A DNA stretch of 64,000 nucleotides from Linepithema humile (GCF_040581485.1 NC_090134.1:6696001-6760000), one strand, 5' to 3'; numbered from the stretch's first letter, positions 37,689 through 49,339 are shown. The notes: generated from the letters alone by a model not told the origin. Translations and numbers: made by a program.

Positions 37689-39904
37689 ATTTACATATTT
37701 ATATACGAAACGTAACAGTCGTGGATGTAAATATTACTCAGCGGTGGCACTCTTCACGAATAATAGCGTATAGTTATGATGTACTTGAGATAAAACCACG
37801 GTAAAGCTTTTAACTCAAAAATATAATTGTACAATTAACATAATTTGATGACAATTAGGCTAAAGAGAATTAGAAAATTGATATTTGACAACTTAAAAGT
37901 TGAAACTTAAAATTTATATGATTTACTGAATTTAATAGCATAAGATCTTCAAAATGTTGTAACTGTTATAGACGCAAAATTTCGCGTATGTTATCATTCC
38001 TTTTAACTGCCAAATCGTTGATAACGTTATCAGATGTGATACATACACACTCAAATGCGCATTAAATTATTTGTTTACTTGTTCATACGTAAAAAGATAT
38101 TTTCTAGTTAACTCATCAATTCCAATGTCTTTTCGTGTGTAAAATATTAAATGGAAAAGGCATTTTAATATGTATATTGCAATGCATTAATATGTACATG
38201 TGTACAGCGTTTATTTGTGCATGTATGCATCTCGTATGTATTCGTATAAACTTACAATTATAAAGAGCATTTCGTACGTAATTATTAATCATTGGAAGTA
38301 ATGGCATTACGAACAGTTCCAAAGAAATATAAATTTTACAATAATTGCTTTTTTCTATTAATATAAATATTTTATAGACTTTTTCATGTTGGACATGAAC
38401 AGTTTATTGACCAATACGAGTAATTAAAAGACTTGATTTCATTCATTATATCATGACATCTTGATATTATCATATCTTCAATAAATATTTCGCTATATTG
38501 CATTATATATGCATATTTAATTATTGTAAAAAGTCAATACCATAATTTTTAACATTTAGTTTAATGTTACCTCAATTTTATCATATAAATACAATTAAAA
38601 ATTATTGCTCAAAATTTTTTTTATATCTTTAAATATATTTTGAAATATAAAATACATATTTCATGATTTTTTAATTATTACAAACAATCCAATTCATTGA
38701 TTCATAATTGCGTATTGACGATTTTGGCAATCAACTTAAATGAAATATTTCTGTACATTGAATAAAATGTTTAAATTCCTTTACTTTAGTAAATTGAATT
38801 GTATATTAGAAATTTAATTTACGTTAAAAGAATCATATTAAGCTAAATATTTGTAATGTGAAACATTGTATCTAGATTACCTAGATTGTAGGTATGTACC
38901 CTTTGCAATTAATTGTTTAGTAATAAATAATATTGATGTATTGTGCTGAATATATATGTATATACATATCTTGTATGAAATGTTATAATCCAATAATACA
39001 TCAAGATAATTTAGATCTAATTTGAATATGTGATCTTCCCACACAACACAGGACATTCCAGGAATATTGCAATATTAGGTCTGTTCTTTATAGCTGAACT
39101 GGCTGCACTAGTTCAGAGTTTATCTTTTTTCCCTCTACATTGGAAGGAGAAAGATAAACTCTGAACTAGTGCAGCCAGTTCAGCTATAAAGAACAGACAT
39201 ATTGTCACAATGTTGCTGCAATGTTCTGTGCTGTATGGGTTATAGTCAGATATATATTATAAAATTATCAAAGATATACATTATAAATTATTAAAGTTAA
39301 TAAGTTTACATAATAATTAATTATATTTTACCTGATTTTAATTCCGAAGAACTGAATTTTCACGAAGTGCTACATCTGATGAAGAGTACATCGCGCGCCT
39401 AAAACACTTTGATTTTTTTGTACAAACATAGAGATCGAAATGACGTTAATCGCGCACATATATGATAAATGATATGTTCTAGCAATTGCCCGTCACTTTA
39501 ATCAACACAGCCGATAAAAATTTGTACTTGTTATGCAGTTTTAACAGGCAAAATACACAATTAATCACGAAGCGGTCGTGTTTTGCAATTCTGAACCATT
39601 TCACTTTAGAAACTATATGACGGCCAGAGAGTGACTAGAGGATGATGCAGATGGCGCTAAAAATACAATTGCAATGTGTCGATAATATTGTTATTGACAT
39701 TATCGACAAAGAATTTTTTTGGTTCATGTTTTCTTTCCTACATTCTCTATTTATGAGACAATATTGTGAGTCATTTTATAAATTTTTAGAGTTACATTGT
39801 GCAGTGTAATGTTGTGTACCAATATATATAAATTACAAATTAATTGTTAAAGTTATTTATATCTGCAAAGAAAATAAAATTATGTTATACATACAAGTAT
39901 AAAT
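37689..39904. other. Intergenic: PRELI 3' UTR, AT-rich spacer with nested foldback, HEATR6 promoter
   Basis: AT-rich throughout. The only clear structure is the foldback element at 39038-39239. From about 39380 to 39900 the sequence probably contains the HEATR6 start region. No coding sequence is supported. Confidence 0.5.
39038..39239. mobile_element. Nested palindromic MITE/foldback element
   Basis: Inner arms 39079-39127 and 39150-39198 are perfect reverse complements over 49 bases, with a 22-base pyrimidine/purine loop. Outside them, 39038-39076 (CCCACACAACACAGGACATT onward) aligns, with mismatches and an indel, to the reverse complement of 39200-39239 (ending ATGTTCTGTGCTGTATGGG). So an old foldback carries a younger perfect one near its centre. 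ATT occurs at both borders of the inner unit, a possible 3-base duplication, though TA is also possible. Confidence 0.75.
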
Positions 39905-42900
39905 ATGGTCATGGCCTCATTACATATAAATCACACAGTATCATTGAAAGTAAATGATATTACAATACAGTTTTCTTCGATAATTGAAAAATTGCTATCA
40001 CTAACTAGTACAAAGTTTAGTGACAAGAAACAAATCAATGCATGTTTACGTGATCTCAACGAACTGGATTTTAGATATCTCAATATTGTAAATAATGATG
40101 TAAGAAACATTTCTATATTTATTAATATTAATATTTTATACTAATAATTAAATCAAATTATATTGTATCTTTTGCTTTTTTTCTAACATATTTTGATTTA
40201 TTTTCAGGCTGTATTATTGTTAGTGAATCAACTTTGTGGGAGTGTTCCACCTACAGAAACATCTTTAGTTCAAAATATTTGTAAATTTCTATATAATCTA
40301 ACTCAAAGTAATATCAAGTTGCATGGTCAGACGTTTGCAATTTGTAAACGATGGATCTTAGAAGTATTGGAATTTTCTGAATCATTGGCACAAATTGATG
40401 TGTTAATTGTTATAAAAAGCTTCTTACACAATGTATATTTTGATGATATCAACTATGTTAGTATATGGTTCTTTTACAATGAAATATTAGCAATTAAATT
40501 GTTATTTTTTTATAATTAATTACTGTTTTATGTTTCAGTATGTACGTTTGTTACTCAGGGATAAAGGATTATTAATGAAACATTTAAATCCACTATGTAA
40601 TCCATGGTCTGAAAACAATTTTCATGCACTTGGCTGTTTAGAAGAAATTGTAGCAAACAAAAGTAATAGTGACTGTTTATCAGAAGAATTTTTAAATTTG
40701 ATAAAAGATATAATTTTTAATATTTTATCATACTTACCATACCGGCATGATGACAAGCTTTTTTATAGTAAGGTATGTAATCTATTTTCTCTGTGCAATA
40801 TACAAAGTATATTATTTTATCATGTTACATATTTGCAGATCATACACGTGTGCTTGCATATTTTACATTGTATAATGATGGGAAAATTAATTTCTGATTC
40901 CCCTGATTTTATTGGAGAAATATTAGGAGTGACACAGGCATTTTTATTTCATGGTATTAAAGGTTATTCTGCAATGAGGCCGCAATTACTTCGTCCTGCA
41001 GCAATGAATCTTCCAGAACGCATTCATGTAGTTCCAAAATGCAAGAATCTCAAAAATCACAAAGGAAAGCCAAAGAAAACATCTACTAAAAAGACTACAT
41101 CTTGTGCAGGAAATAATACCCTTTCAGAATACTGTGGAATTTCCAAATATTCCAGTGATTCAGATACATCAGATACAGAAATTAATAATTCCATTCAGAT
41201 GGATTCCAAAGTGAGATTGGGAGCTATACGTTTAATACAGACTCTTGTAGAAATTACTCAGAGTAGAGACATTTTTGGATATTGGCCACAAATTGTAGCT
41301 ACTGGTTCACGAAACGATGCAAGAGTATTGGCAAGAAGCATATTGGTAGAGCCTGCATCTAAAGTTAGACAAAATGTTTTGAGTACATTGACTGAATTGC
41401 TAATAGGTGCCAAACCATTCTTGATACACGCAGAAGATACCAATCAAACTTCTTTCATTACATTTTTCGGCACAGTATGCTTAATGATCAAAGAACTGCA
41501 TTTTACACTGGCATTAATTTTGCTTGCCGAGAAAAATGTAGCTGTGCTGACGCACGCATTGAAATGTACGGCGGCTCTTGTGCAAAGTACGCCATACGAA
41601 CGACTGAAACCAGGTTTGGCTACCAAATTAGTTAGGAATTGTAGGCCGCACATATTTCACAAAGGTATATCGCTCTGTTCTATATAATTTTTAATATATT
41701 ATTGTCACTAATCGCTAAAATTTTTTATAGATCCTACTGTACGAGTTGCAGCGCTATCCATTTTTGAAGCGTTTGCTTCCAGCGAACCTCTTACTCAAGA
41801 AATATTAAACATATTAGCAAAACAGTCTATGAATGATGTAGAATCAGAAAAATTACAGCTTAATAATGGTTCCATTAGTGACATTGGAACAGAGGAAGAG
41901 GAAATAGATATTGAAGATGTCAATAATTTGGCAGATAGTTCTAATGAGACTAAAACATCAAAAGATGAAAGTATCTGTTTATTGGTTCGTGTTTGTTTAG
42001 AAAATATATCTAATAAGGTATGGTATGACTTGTATGTAAAATTGAAATTCTAATTAAAATGGTTCTCGATCAGATTAAAAATTAATGTTTGTTTTATTTT
42101 AGACAATTAGTACACCTGTGCGACTTCAATCTTTAAAACTCATGGGCAGATTGGTTTTTAATGCAAAAAACCTCGTATTTCCTCACTTGGAGAAAGTGAC
42201 TACAACTTTGATCTCAGTTATGGAGGAATCAGAGAGTCAAGTGATATTACACTCGTGTCGAGTTTTAGAAATTATGTCTGGTCTGGCAAATACTGAAACC
42301 TGTCATAGCGATGGTATATTATTCTGGAACATTATATTTGAATCTATAATCTTACTCGTACAAACATCACAGACTATATTGCGAGAAGCTGCTTGCGATT
42401 GCCTAGGTAGCATAAATGGAAATGTATTTACACAATTATCGGTAAGAACTAGTAAAAAAAATTATTTACTTTATTTTTCCATACATTTTTACACTCAAAA
42501 TGTTATTAATTATTAAAAGATATTATATTCAAAATTTTAAATAATATTAATATATTTCTAGGATATTCTAACATTTTGTTTATATTTTCAGAGAAAAAGA
42601 ACGATATTAATAATTACGATACTATTTGGAGCAGTTCGCGATGAAGAAAGTGCTGTAAGGGCTGCTGGATTACGTGCGTTAGGGATGTTGGTGACTTTGT
42701 CAGCATTAGAAGACGATACCGGCTTTCTCATGGATCTGGCTGATATAGTTTGTTTGGCTTGCGATGACAAAAATCTCGGTGTTCGTGTGAAAAGCGCTTG
42801 GGCATTAGCGAATTTGTGTGATTGTCTTTCTAGACAAAGGTTTGTCGCTCATACTTTCGTTGTTCATCTGATATAAATTTGCATTCCTTTTTTTTGTTAT

Positions 42901-44088
42901 GTGTTTTCTATCTACATAAATATATTTTTCCAGACAGCATGAAGAGATGGAGCCATTACCTTTAGAAGTTTTGTTACCTAAATTATATCATGTAAGCATT
43001 AAGGCTGCAAAAGACAACGATAAAGTGAAATGTAACGCTGTGAGGGCAATTGGTAGTATTTTATACTTATGTCCACAAAAGGATATACTTTCTGATACGA
43101 CATTAGGATTGGATGCACTTATTAAATGTGCTGTCTTAGGAAATGACATGAAAGTAAGTTTCGATATTGTTATAAATATTTCTCAATTGATTTTGATAAA
43201 ATGTTTTTTGAAATTTATAACATTAGGTACGATGGAACGCTTGCCGAGCCTTAGGATTGGTCTTAAGCCATAATCCAGACGCAATATTATCACCTACTTG
43301 GAAAGTACGTATTTGAAAATGTGATAATAAATTTATTTTGTAAAAATATAAAAATAGATATTTTTCTAGGATCAAGTATTTCCAGCACTTTCTACTTTGA
43401 TATGTGACAGTCCTAATTTTAAAGTGCGCACTAACGCCGCGTGGGCACTGTCCTCATGCGATAGCTATGGCAAATATATTGTAATGTTATGGAAAAGTAT
43501 CGTATTAGCATTTGAAAATGCTCAACATGTTCCAAGCTACGTTGAATATCCACATCGTGATGCACTTATTCAACAAGTGAGTATACTCTCCCATATAACA
43601 CATTCTTTTGATATTGTTATAAAATTATGTATAATGACATGTAGAATATGTGTAACGAATATATGCAGATTATATTCAACATATATGAATATGTTTTGTT
43701 TTAGTTGTGCCTTACTCTTAGTCGTGTGGCTGCCTGTACAGAAAAATCTGACCTGCAAAATCTTTGGGTCGAAATTGGCGACCACGTAGAGGAAATTTCC
43801 AATTTTATGAAGCAATTTCAGGTAACATTCAAATATATTTACAGAATAGGTGTTAAATATATTAGAAATATAATTGTACAATTTTCTCTTGTGTTGAATA
43901 TTTTGTTGTAGGAAACCGTTTTGCCTGAAAAATTGGGAGATTTAATTAGAGCAAAAGCCCAATTGGAACAGCACGTGAAGAATGCACGTTGTAATGAAGA
44001 ACGACAAATCGCTCAATCATTGGCAAATATATTTGAAAAAACTAATCGCTATGACAATTTAGATTACAGCTTCAATATAAATTCGTAA
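39905..44088 (+). CDS. HEATR6: HEAT repeat-containing protein 6
   Basis: Twelve exons join with full phase agreement: 39905-40099, 40208-40456, 40539-40772, 40839-41664, 41731-42017, 42103-42441, 42592-42839, 42934-43153, 43227-43304, 43370-43576, 43705-43821 and 43912-44088, giving 1058 residues (human about 1180). The HEATR6 signature block RPQLLRPAAMNLPERIHVVP and the following Lys-rich linker lie in exon 4, followed by DSKVRLGAIRLIQTLVEIT, the start of the helical repeat array. Later HEAT units include ESAVRAAGLRALGMLVTLS, VRVKSAWALANLCDCL, VRWNACRALGLVL and FKVRTNAAWALSSC. An acidic insert lies around residues 625-660. The family is a predicted alpha-solenoid scaffold; its molecular role is poorly defined and it is amplified in some human tumours. 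Introns are mostly 60-110 bases. The poly(A) signal is 17 bases past the stop. Confidence 0.92.
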
Positions 44089-44104
44089 TACTAAAATAAT
44101 GAAA

Positions 44105-44110
44105 AATAAA
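44105..44110 (+). terminator. Poly(A) signal AATAAA of HEATR6
   Basis: Canonical hexamer 17 bases after the HEATR6 stop codon, implying a very short 3' UTR if used. Confidence 0.55.
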
Positions 44111-44136
44111 ACAATGTATTTCCTAATATAAAAATG

Positions 44137-44142
44137 TTTATT
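44137..44142 (-). terminator. Candidate poly(A) signal of PRKRIP1 (minus strand)
   Basis: TTTATT on the plus strand reads AATAAA on the minus strand, about 250 bases past the PRKRIP1 stop. If used, the 3' ends of the convergent HEATR6 and PRKRIP1 transcripts would meet or overlap here. Confidence 0.35.
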
Positions 44143-44387
44143 TCTAAATCTTGCTAACAGAAAGAAAAATTTTATGACCAATTATTTCTCAATATACATT
44201 ATTTAAATAAATTATTTTAACATTACTGGGTGAAATGTACATAATATATATGGAATTTGTATTGGATTATAGCAATACATAATGTAGTAATATAAGTAAT
44301 TCTAATGAATTAAGTTAATAAATTTTAGACGATTGATTAAAAAATATACAATTTTAAATCTAAGATAAAAAATATTGATATGTATCG

Positions 44388-45244
44388 TCATGTATCATTT
44401 TCACTAGATGTATCAGAAGATGTTTTTGATATATCTCGATTTTCTTCTGCAAATGATTCTTTTACTGCCTTTGTTTCACTTTCATTTTTAGACATGCTCT
44501 TAGAATAATTTTTAATATTTATATCATCTTTTTCTTCATTTACTTCACTACTTTCTACAGTTCTAGTTTCTTCATCTTCATCTGAACTGTCTTCTTCTGA
44601 ACTATCCTTTTCTTCTGTGACATTTTGCTCAGTAGTTTTTATTCGTTTCTTCTGCTTACGAGCCTGCTTCTTTTTCAATCTCTTAGCCCGTTTTTTTGCT
44701 GTTGCTTCTTCTGCTAATCTTTTATTTTCTTCCAGCTTCTGATGATATTCATCATCCAAAAGTTCCTACAATTTTTATAAAGCAAAAATTATTTTTTGAA
44801 TAAAAAAACTGATTTTTAAGCAACCTTGCAACTTTCAAATAATTACCTTGCGTGCTTTTTCTTGGATAAATTTTTGACGTGCATACTCCTTGCGTCGTAA
44901 ATGTCTATATACATGAAATTCTCCACTACCTGCTCCAGCACTGCTACCCATAACATTGCGAACAAATTCTGGTACAGAAGGTGTATTTTTGGCTTTGGGA
45001 CGTTCTGGTAATACAACTGGCTTATCCTATATAATTAAAATATGTATTACTCATAAATCTTTTTAAAGTGATCTAAAAATGATAGGAAAAGTATTCGAAA
45101 GTAGTACACAAAGTCGTAAAGTTTTTTTTAACTTGATACAGTACTTACTACGTTTTTCATTAACTTTGTAAGTTTTAATCTTTGCAGATCTACAGCTGTT
45201 TTTGCTACTACAGGTTTCTCTTCATCTGTTTCCTTATCTGACAT
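44388..45244 (-). CDS. PRKRIP1: PRKR-interacting protein 1 homologue
   Basis: Minus-strand exons 45244-45149, 45026-44847 and 44765-44388 join in phase 0 and give 217 residues. The diagnostic block is in exon 2: VPEFVRNVMGSSAGAGSGEF followed by HVYRHLRRKEYARQKFI. Exon 3 starts with a long basic helix (a run of KKRAKRLKKKQARKQKKR) and ends in an acidic Ser/Glu/Asp tail. Human PRKRIP1 is a nuclear double-stranded-RNA-binding protein that also sits as a long helix in the catalytic spliceosome (family knowledge). Its start codon faces the RNF4-like gene across 1.5 kb. Complete. Confidence 0.93.
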
Positions 45245-45543
45245 TTTTATACTTCGTTAGAGTAACAAGTTGAATAAATTTAACTCAAACAATAATTCTT
45301 ATACTTATTTTCACATAAATTCGTCGATTAGATATATTATGATAAACCGCACAATGCTATACGTATGATAGGCTATTAATGGCTCTGGAGAGTCTCCCCT
45401 CTTACGACTAGTACAATGCTATAAAATGCATATAAAATGTGCAACATCATTAACTATAGAACATATTAGAGCAGCGACGCAAATCATTCTTCAAAGCTGC
45501 CAGTTCTCCCCGGAGAGCTCCATTCGCACACAATTGAGACCCG

Positions 45544-45557
45544 CTGACGTCACGTGT
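45544..45557. promoter_or_regulatory. TGACGTCA CRE-like palindrome with adjacent CACGTG E-box
   Basis: The sequence TGACGTCACGTG contains a full cAMP-response-element palindrome overlapping a CACGTG E-box. It lies 300 bases upstream of the PRKRIP1 start codon in a GC-richer block, so it may be a promoter site for PRKRIP1 or the divergent gene. Confidence 0.4.
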
Positions 45558-45627
45558 CCGTGTGCGCTCGGCTTTCGGTTTGTAGAAGTGAGTAGACAAA
45601 TGTTTTATGTCTCTTTTCCACCAAGCC

Positions 45628-45765
45628 TAATGCTGGATTCACACCAAATTCCGACGTACAATGTCAGATATCCAATAAGAAAAATTGTTTTATATAAAAC
45701 AATCTCTCCTATTGGATATCGGACATCGTACGACGGAAATCGGACCTAGTGTGAATCCAGCATAA
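45628..45765. mobile_element. 132-bp MITE with TAA target duplication (PIF/Harbinger-like)
   Basis: The element spans 45631-45762. It begins TGCTGGATTCACAC and ends GTGTGAATCCAGCA, an exact 14-bp terminal inverted repeat. The arms stay complementary, with a few indels, to a central TATAT-type turn near 45690. TAA flanks both ends (45628-45630 and 45763-45765), a 3-base duplication typical of PIF/Harbinger transposons. It has no coding capacity. Confidence 0.8.
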
Positions 45766-46710
45766 CACCAACCGGTTTTATGAGGCGCCGTTGCATGCAT
45801 CTTGACAGCGAAAATGCTTTTCTGAGAGTATTTAAGATAGAGAGTGTTCAATCTATATTTATTATGTTTATGATGTAAGTGATTAAAATCGCGCATGTGT
45901 AATAATGCGATATTAGTAGACATTTCTAGATACTTGACCCTTCGGTTGCATATAAAAAATATCGTTAAATTCTTCGAATTTTAAAATAGAATATATTGCA
46001 TTAAAATTAATGTTCTTACGTCGACAATATATAATACATCATACACAAATAATAAGTTGTTTTATATATTTATTTAAAAATTGTGTCTTTATTTTCTTAT
46101 TGGAATCACTCACTATCGAAGATGAAAAATAACTGAATCTTGAAAAACATTTCAATAAATGATAAGCGCCGGCAATTGATATATGCGGACGGTTCTTTAA
46201 CAATAGGTATGTATCCTACATTCTAATTTACCAGGAACAATTAATAACGATAAATATTATGTATTTCTTGTCAAAAATCGTTAAAAATCGCAATTTGAAA
46301 GAATTATAAAAGTGTAATATGATCGTGTATGCAATCCAACTTTGACTATCTAACCTAATCCAAATGTATTCGTACAGTTCTCATTCTTCAGACAATTTAT
46401 CTTTATACTTTGAATATATAATTTTGTTTCTCTTATATGTTGCTGTTGTACTACTTTATATTTACGACTGTGCTTAGAATAAAAATATTGAACGGATGAG
46501 ACAAATTTGCATAATTACATGTGTCAAAAGTAATAGGAGAATACTGTAAAAAATATTAATTGAATGAAATATAGAGAGAAACTATGAAGATTCAATTGTA
46601 TAAATTTTTATTATTACTATTATTATCAATACTATTTCTTGTATAAAGAAATTTATAAAAAGTGCAATTTAGGTCAAAATTTCAGGTGATATATATCTGT
46701 GCATACAATA

Positions 46711-47367
46711 ATGGCAAGTGAAGAAGATGTACTTTGTGTTGATTCATCATATGATACCATCGATATTATTGATTTAACTAAGGAATCACCAAAAATAAGG
46801 CCTTTAAGATCACGCCTAAGACATCGATATTCACCAATGATTCGTAATTCTAGAAGTTTAGCCAATAGAAATTCACGTTTTAATCAGAGAAGCTTATCCC
46901 CTTTAACTTTAGGAAACACACAGGATACTGAAATGTTTGTATATATTAATTATATCTTCTTTCTTAACAGTACACACACATTATATACATATGTGAAAAG
47001 TATGTCAAAATATCTTTTTAGAGAAAATTCTACAAGAAAGAAAAGAACTTGCCGTAATCTTCCAAGTACACACAACACTACTGTGAATCTTGATGATACT
47101 AATGAAGAAAAAATTAATGAAGAAAAAAATGATATATGTTATGTCAATACTCATCATAAGGAAGATAATGAAGGAACATCTTTAAGTTGTCCAATATGTT
47201 TGGAATTTTTATGTTCTGATTTAAAACCGACTACCACACGTTGTGGACATATATTTTGTACAAAATGTTTGAAAACACATATGCATGTAGAAAATTCCAA
47301 TAAGAAAAAATGTCCAACTTGTCAATCAAAGATAACATTAAAATCTTGTACTCGCTTATATATTTAA
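46711..47367 (+). CDS. RNF4-like SUMO-targeted E3 ubiquitin ligase
   Basis: Starts MASEEDVLCVDSSYDTIDII; IDIIDLTKE is a typical SUMO-interacting motif (hydrophobic core, acidic neighbours), and VLCVDSS may be a second. An Arg/Ser-rich middle follows. The C-terminal RING reads CPICLEF, then TRCGHIFCTKCL and KCPTCQSK, supplying the C3HC4 ligands, and ends RLYI, like the RNF4 tail that closes the RING dimer. RNF4 (Drosophila degringolade) ubiquitylates poly-SUMO-modified nuclear proteins. The interval 46935-47021 looks like an 87-base intron (GTTTGT..CTTTTTAG) but is open and a multiple of three, so both forms keep frame: 218 residues unspliced, 189 spliced. The spliced form removes a hydrophobic, non-protein-like insert. 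An AATAAA lies at 47475-47480. Confidence 0.85.
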   Translation: MASEEDVLCVDSSYDTIDIIDLTKESPKIRPLRSRLRHRYSPMIRNSRSLANRNSRFNQRSLSPLTLGNTQDTEMFVYINYIFFLNSTHTLYTYVKSMSKYLFRENSTRKKRTCRNLPSTHNTTVNLDDTNEEKINEEKNDICYVNTHHKEDNEGTSLSCPICLEFLCSDLKPTTTRCGHIFCTKCLKTHMHVENSNKKKCPTCQSKITLKSCTRLYI

Positions 47368-47474
47368 GGACATATATATGAATACATTAAATTTTCTATA
47401 ATTTTTCTATAACTTTCTATTCTATATTGTCATTATTATATATAAATATTACAGTCCATCTAGTTTGCTCTAGA

Positions 47475-47480
47475 AATAAA
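47475..47480 (+). terminator. Poly(A) signal AATAAA of the RNF4-like gene
   Basis: Canonical hexamer 108 bases past the stop codon. Confidence 0.5.
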
Positions 47481-47548
47481 ATAGTATTAAAAGCAAAATG
47501 AATAGAGAGAATGCATATAAAAGTTTTCTGAAGTAGCTTGAATTAGTC

Positions 47549-47884
47549 TTAAATTTATTATATATTTATATTTCAAATGCCTTTACTTAAATTATTGTGT
47601 TTTACTAAATTTATATAAAAAGAATTTTGAAAGAGAGCTGGATTATATTTGAACAAAACTGAATAATGCAATAATTGTTAGTTTTCTAATAGCTTCTTTT
47701 TAAATGTTACAGTCTATTTTTTTGAAGCAACATTACAATCCATTCTTTAAAGCAAAAGAACTGTCTATTCAGTGTTGTTCACATATAATCTAGCTTTCTT
47801 TCAAAATTCTTTTTATATTAATTTAGTATAACACAATAATTTAAGTGAAGGCATTTAGAATATAAATATATAATAATTTTAATT
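47549..47884. repeat. Long imperfect inverted repeat (about 115-bp arms)
   Basis: Left arm about 47549-47664 and right arm about 47766-47884 are reverse complements with roughly one mismatch per ten bases; for example AAATTATTGTGTTTTACTAA on the left pairs with TTAGTATAACACAATAATTT on the right. The loop is about 100 bases. It is probably a non-autonomous foldback transposon; clear target duplications were not found. It sits between the RNF4-like gene and the next gene. Confidence 0.75.
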
Positions 47885-48293
47885 TTATTATACTCTATAG
47901 ATACAGTTATAAATCTTTATTTTGTACAACACATTTATAAAAATGTAAACTGATAAATACAGACTATAGAGTATATATTTTTGAGAATAGCAATTAAAAT
48001 ATAAAATTGTTTTATTTAACTTCAACATGTATACCTAGTATAGTATTTTAAAATTTTATTATTTTGATGAATAAATATACATAATTTAATTTGAATTTTT
48101 TGATTTATTTTATTTATACAGTATACTAAACTTTCTGTTATGTTCATTAATCATACCATATGACCTTGTGTGCTTGTATTTCACAACAGAATTATTTCTC
48201 ATTCTCTACATAAGCACAGCAGAGGAGTACAGTAAATCTTTAAGAAAAATAGAAATTACAGAAATCTGTAAAGCAAAAAAGAAGAAATAAATA

Positions 48294-49170
48294 ATGTTTA
48301 AAAAAGAAAATGTTCAATTTTATGCTGGTGCTGCTGTGGGAGTAACAGGTAAACGAAATTACAAAATTTATTTTAATAAATTTTAATTTCTGTTATAATA
48401 TAAATGTTATAATATAATATGTGCTTGTAGTTGGATTATGTATTGGAAAACTCTTATCTCCAAATATAAGATCTAATAGTATGAAAAGTAAGTAATGCTA
48501 TACTGTTAATTATTTGTTTTGAATATGTTATTAAATATTTATGCTCAAATTATAAATTTTTGTAGATGTTCAGGATAATGATCTTTCTGCTAATAATAAA
48601 CACAATTATCGTACAAGGTCTAGAAGTGCTTCTCAGTACATAGATAATATTCAGGAAGATTCTACATTTTTAATGGCGCCATTAACAAAACCAACATTAA
48701 GTGATTCTAATATAAATGTTAACAGTGCAATACCGATGAAAAACATGCAATTCAATAAGTCATCTTCAATTTGTGAACCTTGTCAGATTATAAACAAGAA
48801 GGAGAATCTCTCGCAGAATAGAAATGCACATTTCTTTAACGAATCTTGTAGTCACAATATAGAAGAAAAAATAATGCATGATACTACATTACATACACAT
48901 GAAAAGATTATTCCAAATAATTTGATATTAAAATCAAAGTCATTAGATATTAAGAAAAACATTCCAGAATACACATCTCTTGAATATCCATCTGATAATT
49001 TTGATCAAACCAATATGGCTGTATGTAATACATTTATAGATGTAAAACAGGCAGATTTATCTTCTACATCAAATAATAATTGTGAATCTTTAGATATTGA
49101 ACAATATGATAAATTTAGCGAACATAATTTAATATCTTCTACAATGTGTGACATTTCAATTCGGTTTTAA
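48294..49170 (+). CDS. Unrecognised protein with one N-terminal membrane segment, 238 residues
   Basis: Exons 48294-48348, 48431-48487 and 48566-49170 join in phase 1 both times. The product begins MFKKENVQFYAGAAVGVTVG and continues with a Gly/Ala/Val-rich hydrophobic stretch to about residue 27, ending before a basic SPNIRSNSMK. This looks like a signal anchor or mitochondrial-type single membrane span. The remaining ~200 residues are Ser/Asn/Lys/Ile-rich and probably disordered, with no domain I recognise. An AATAAA at 49278-49283 supports the 3' end. Low-complexity composition means it evolves fast, so homology may be limited to Hymenoptera. Confidence 0.68.
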
Positions 49171-49277
49171 ATCTTGTTTTTTTTTTGGTTTTGCATTTGC
49201 AGATAAAACAACTATTGAATTTCTATTGTTACACATTACAACGCCTATATAGATAACAATGTAATATGAATTATATG

Positions 49278-49283
49278 AATAAA
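49278..49283 (+). terminator. Poly(A) signal AATAAA of the single-span protein gene
   Basis: Canonical hexamer 108 bases after the stop codon. Confidence 0.5.
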
Positions 49284-49339
49284 ATTTTAAGTTCCAGATC
49301 AATCACTAAAATTCTTAAAATTATAAGATTCTGAAACAA

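Larger units (their letters stand above)
45245..46710. other. Intergenic region between divergent PRKRIP1 and RNF4-like genes
   Basis: Contains a GC-richer 45.42-45.60 kb block including TGACGTCACGTG-like palindromic sequence (CRE/E-box-like, about 45544-45557), the MITE at 45.63 kb, then AT-rich DNA. An acceptor (AATTTCAG, ending 46685) just before the RNF4-like ATG suggests an upstream 5' UTR exon somewhere in this interval. Confidence 0.45.

Noticed and set aside
39079..39198. Canonical pre-miRNA
   Set aside because: A perfect 49-bp stem without mismatches or bulges is more typical of a transposon foldback than of a conserved miRNA precursor.
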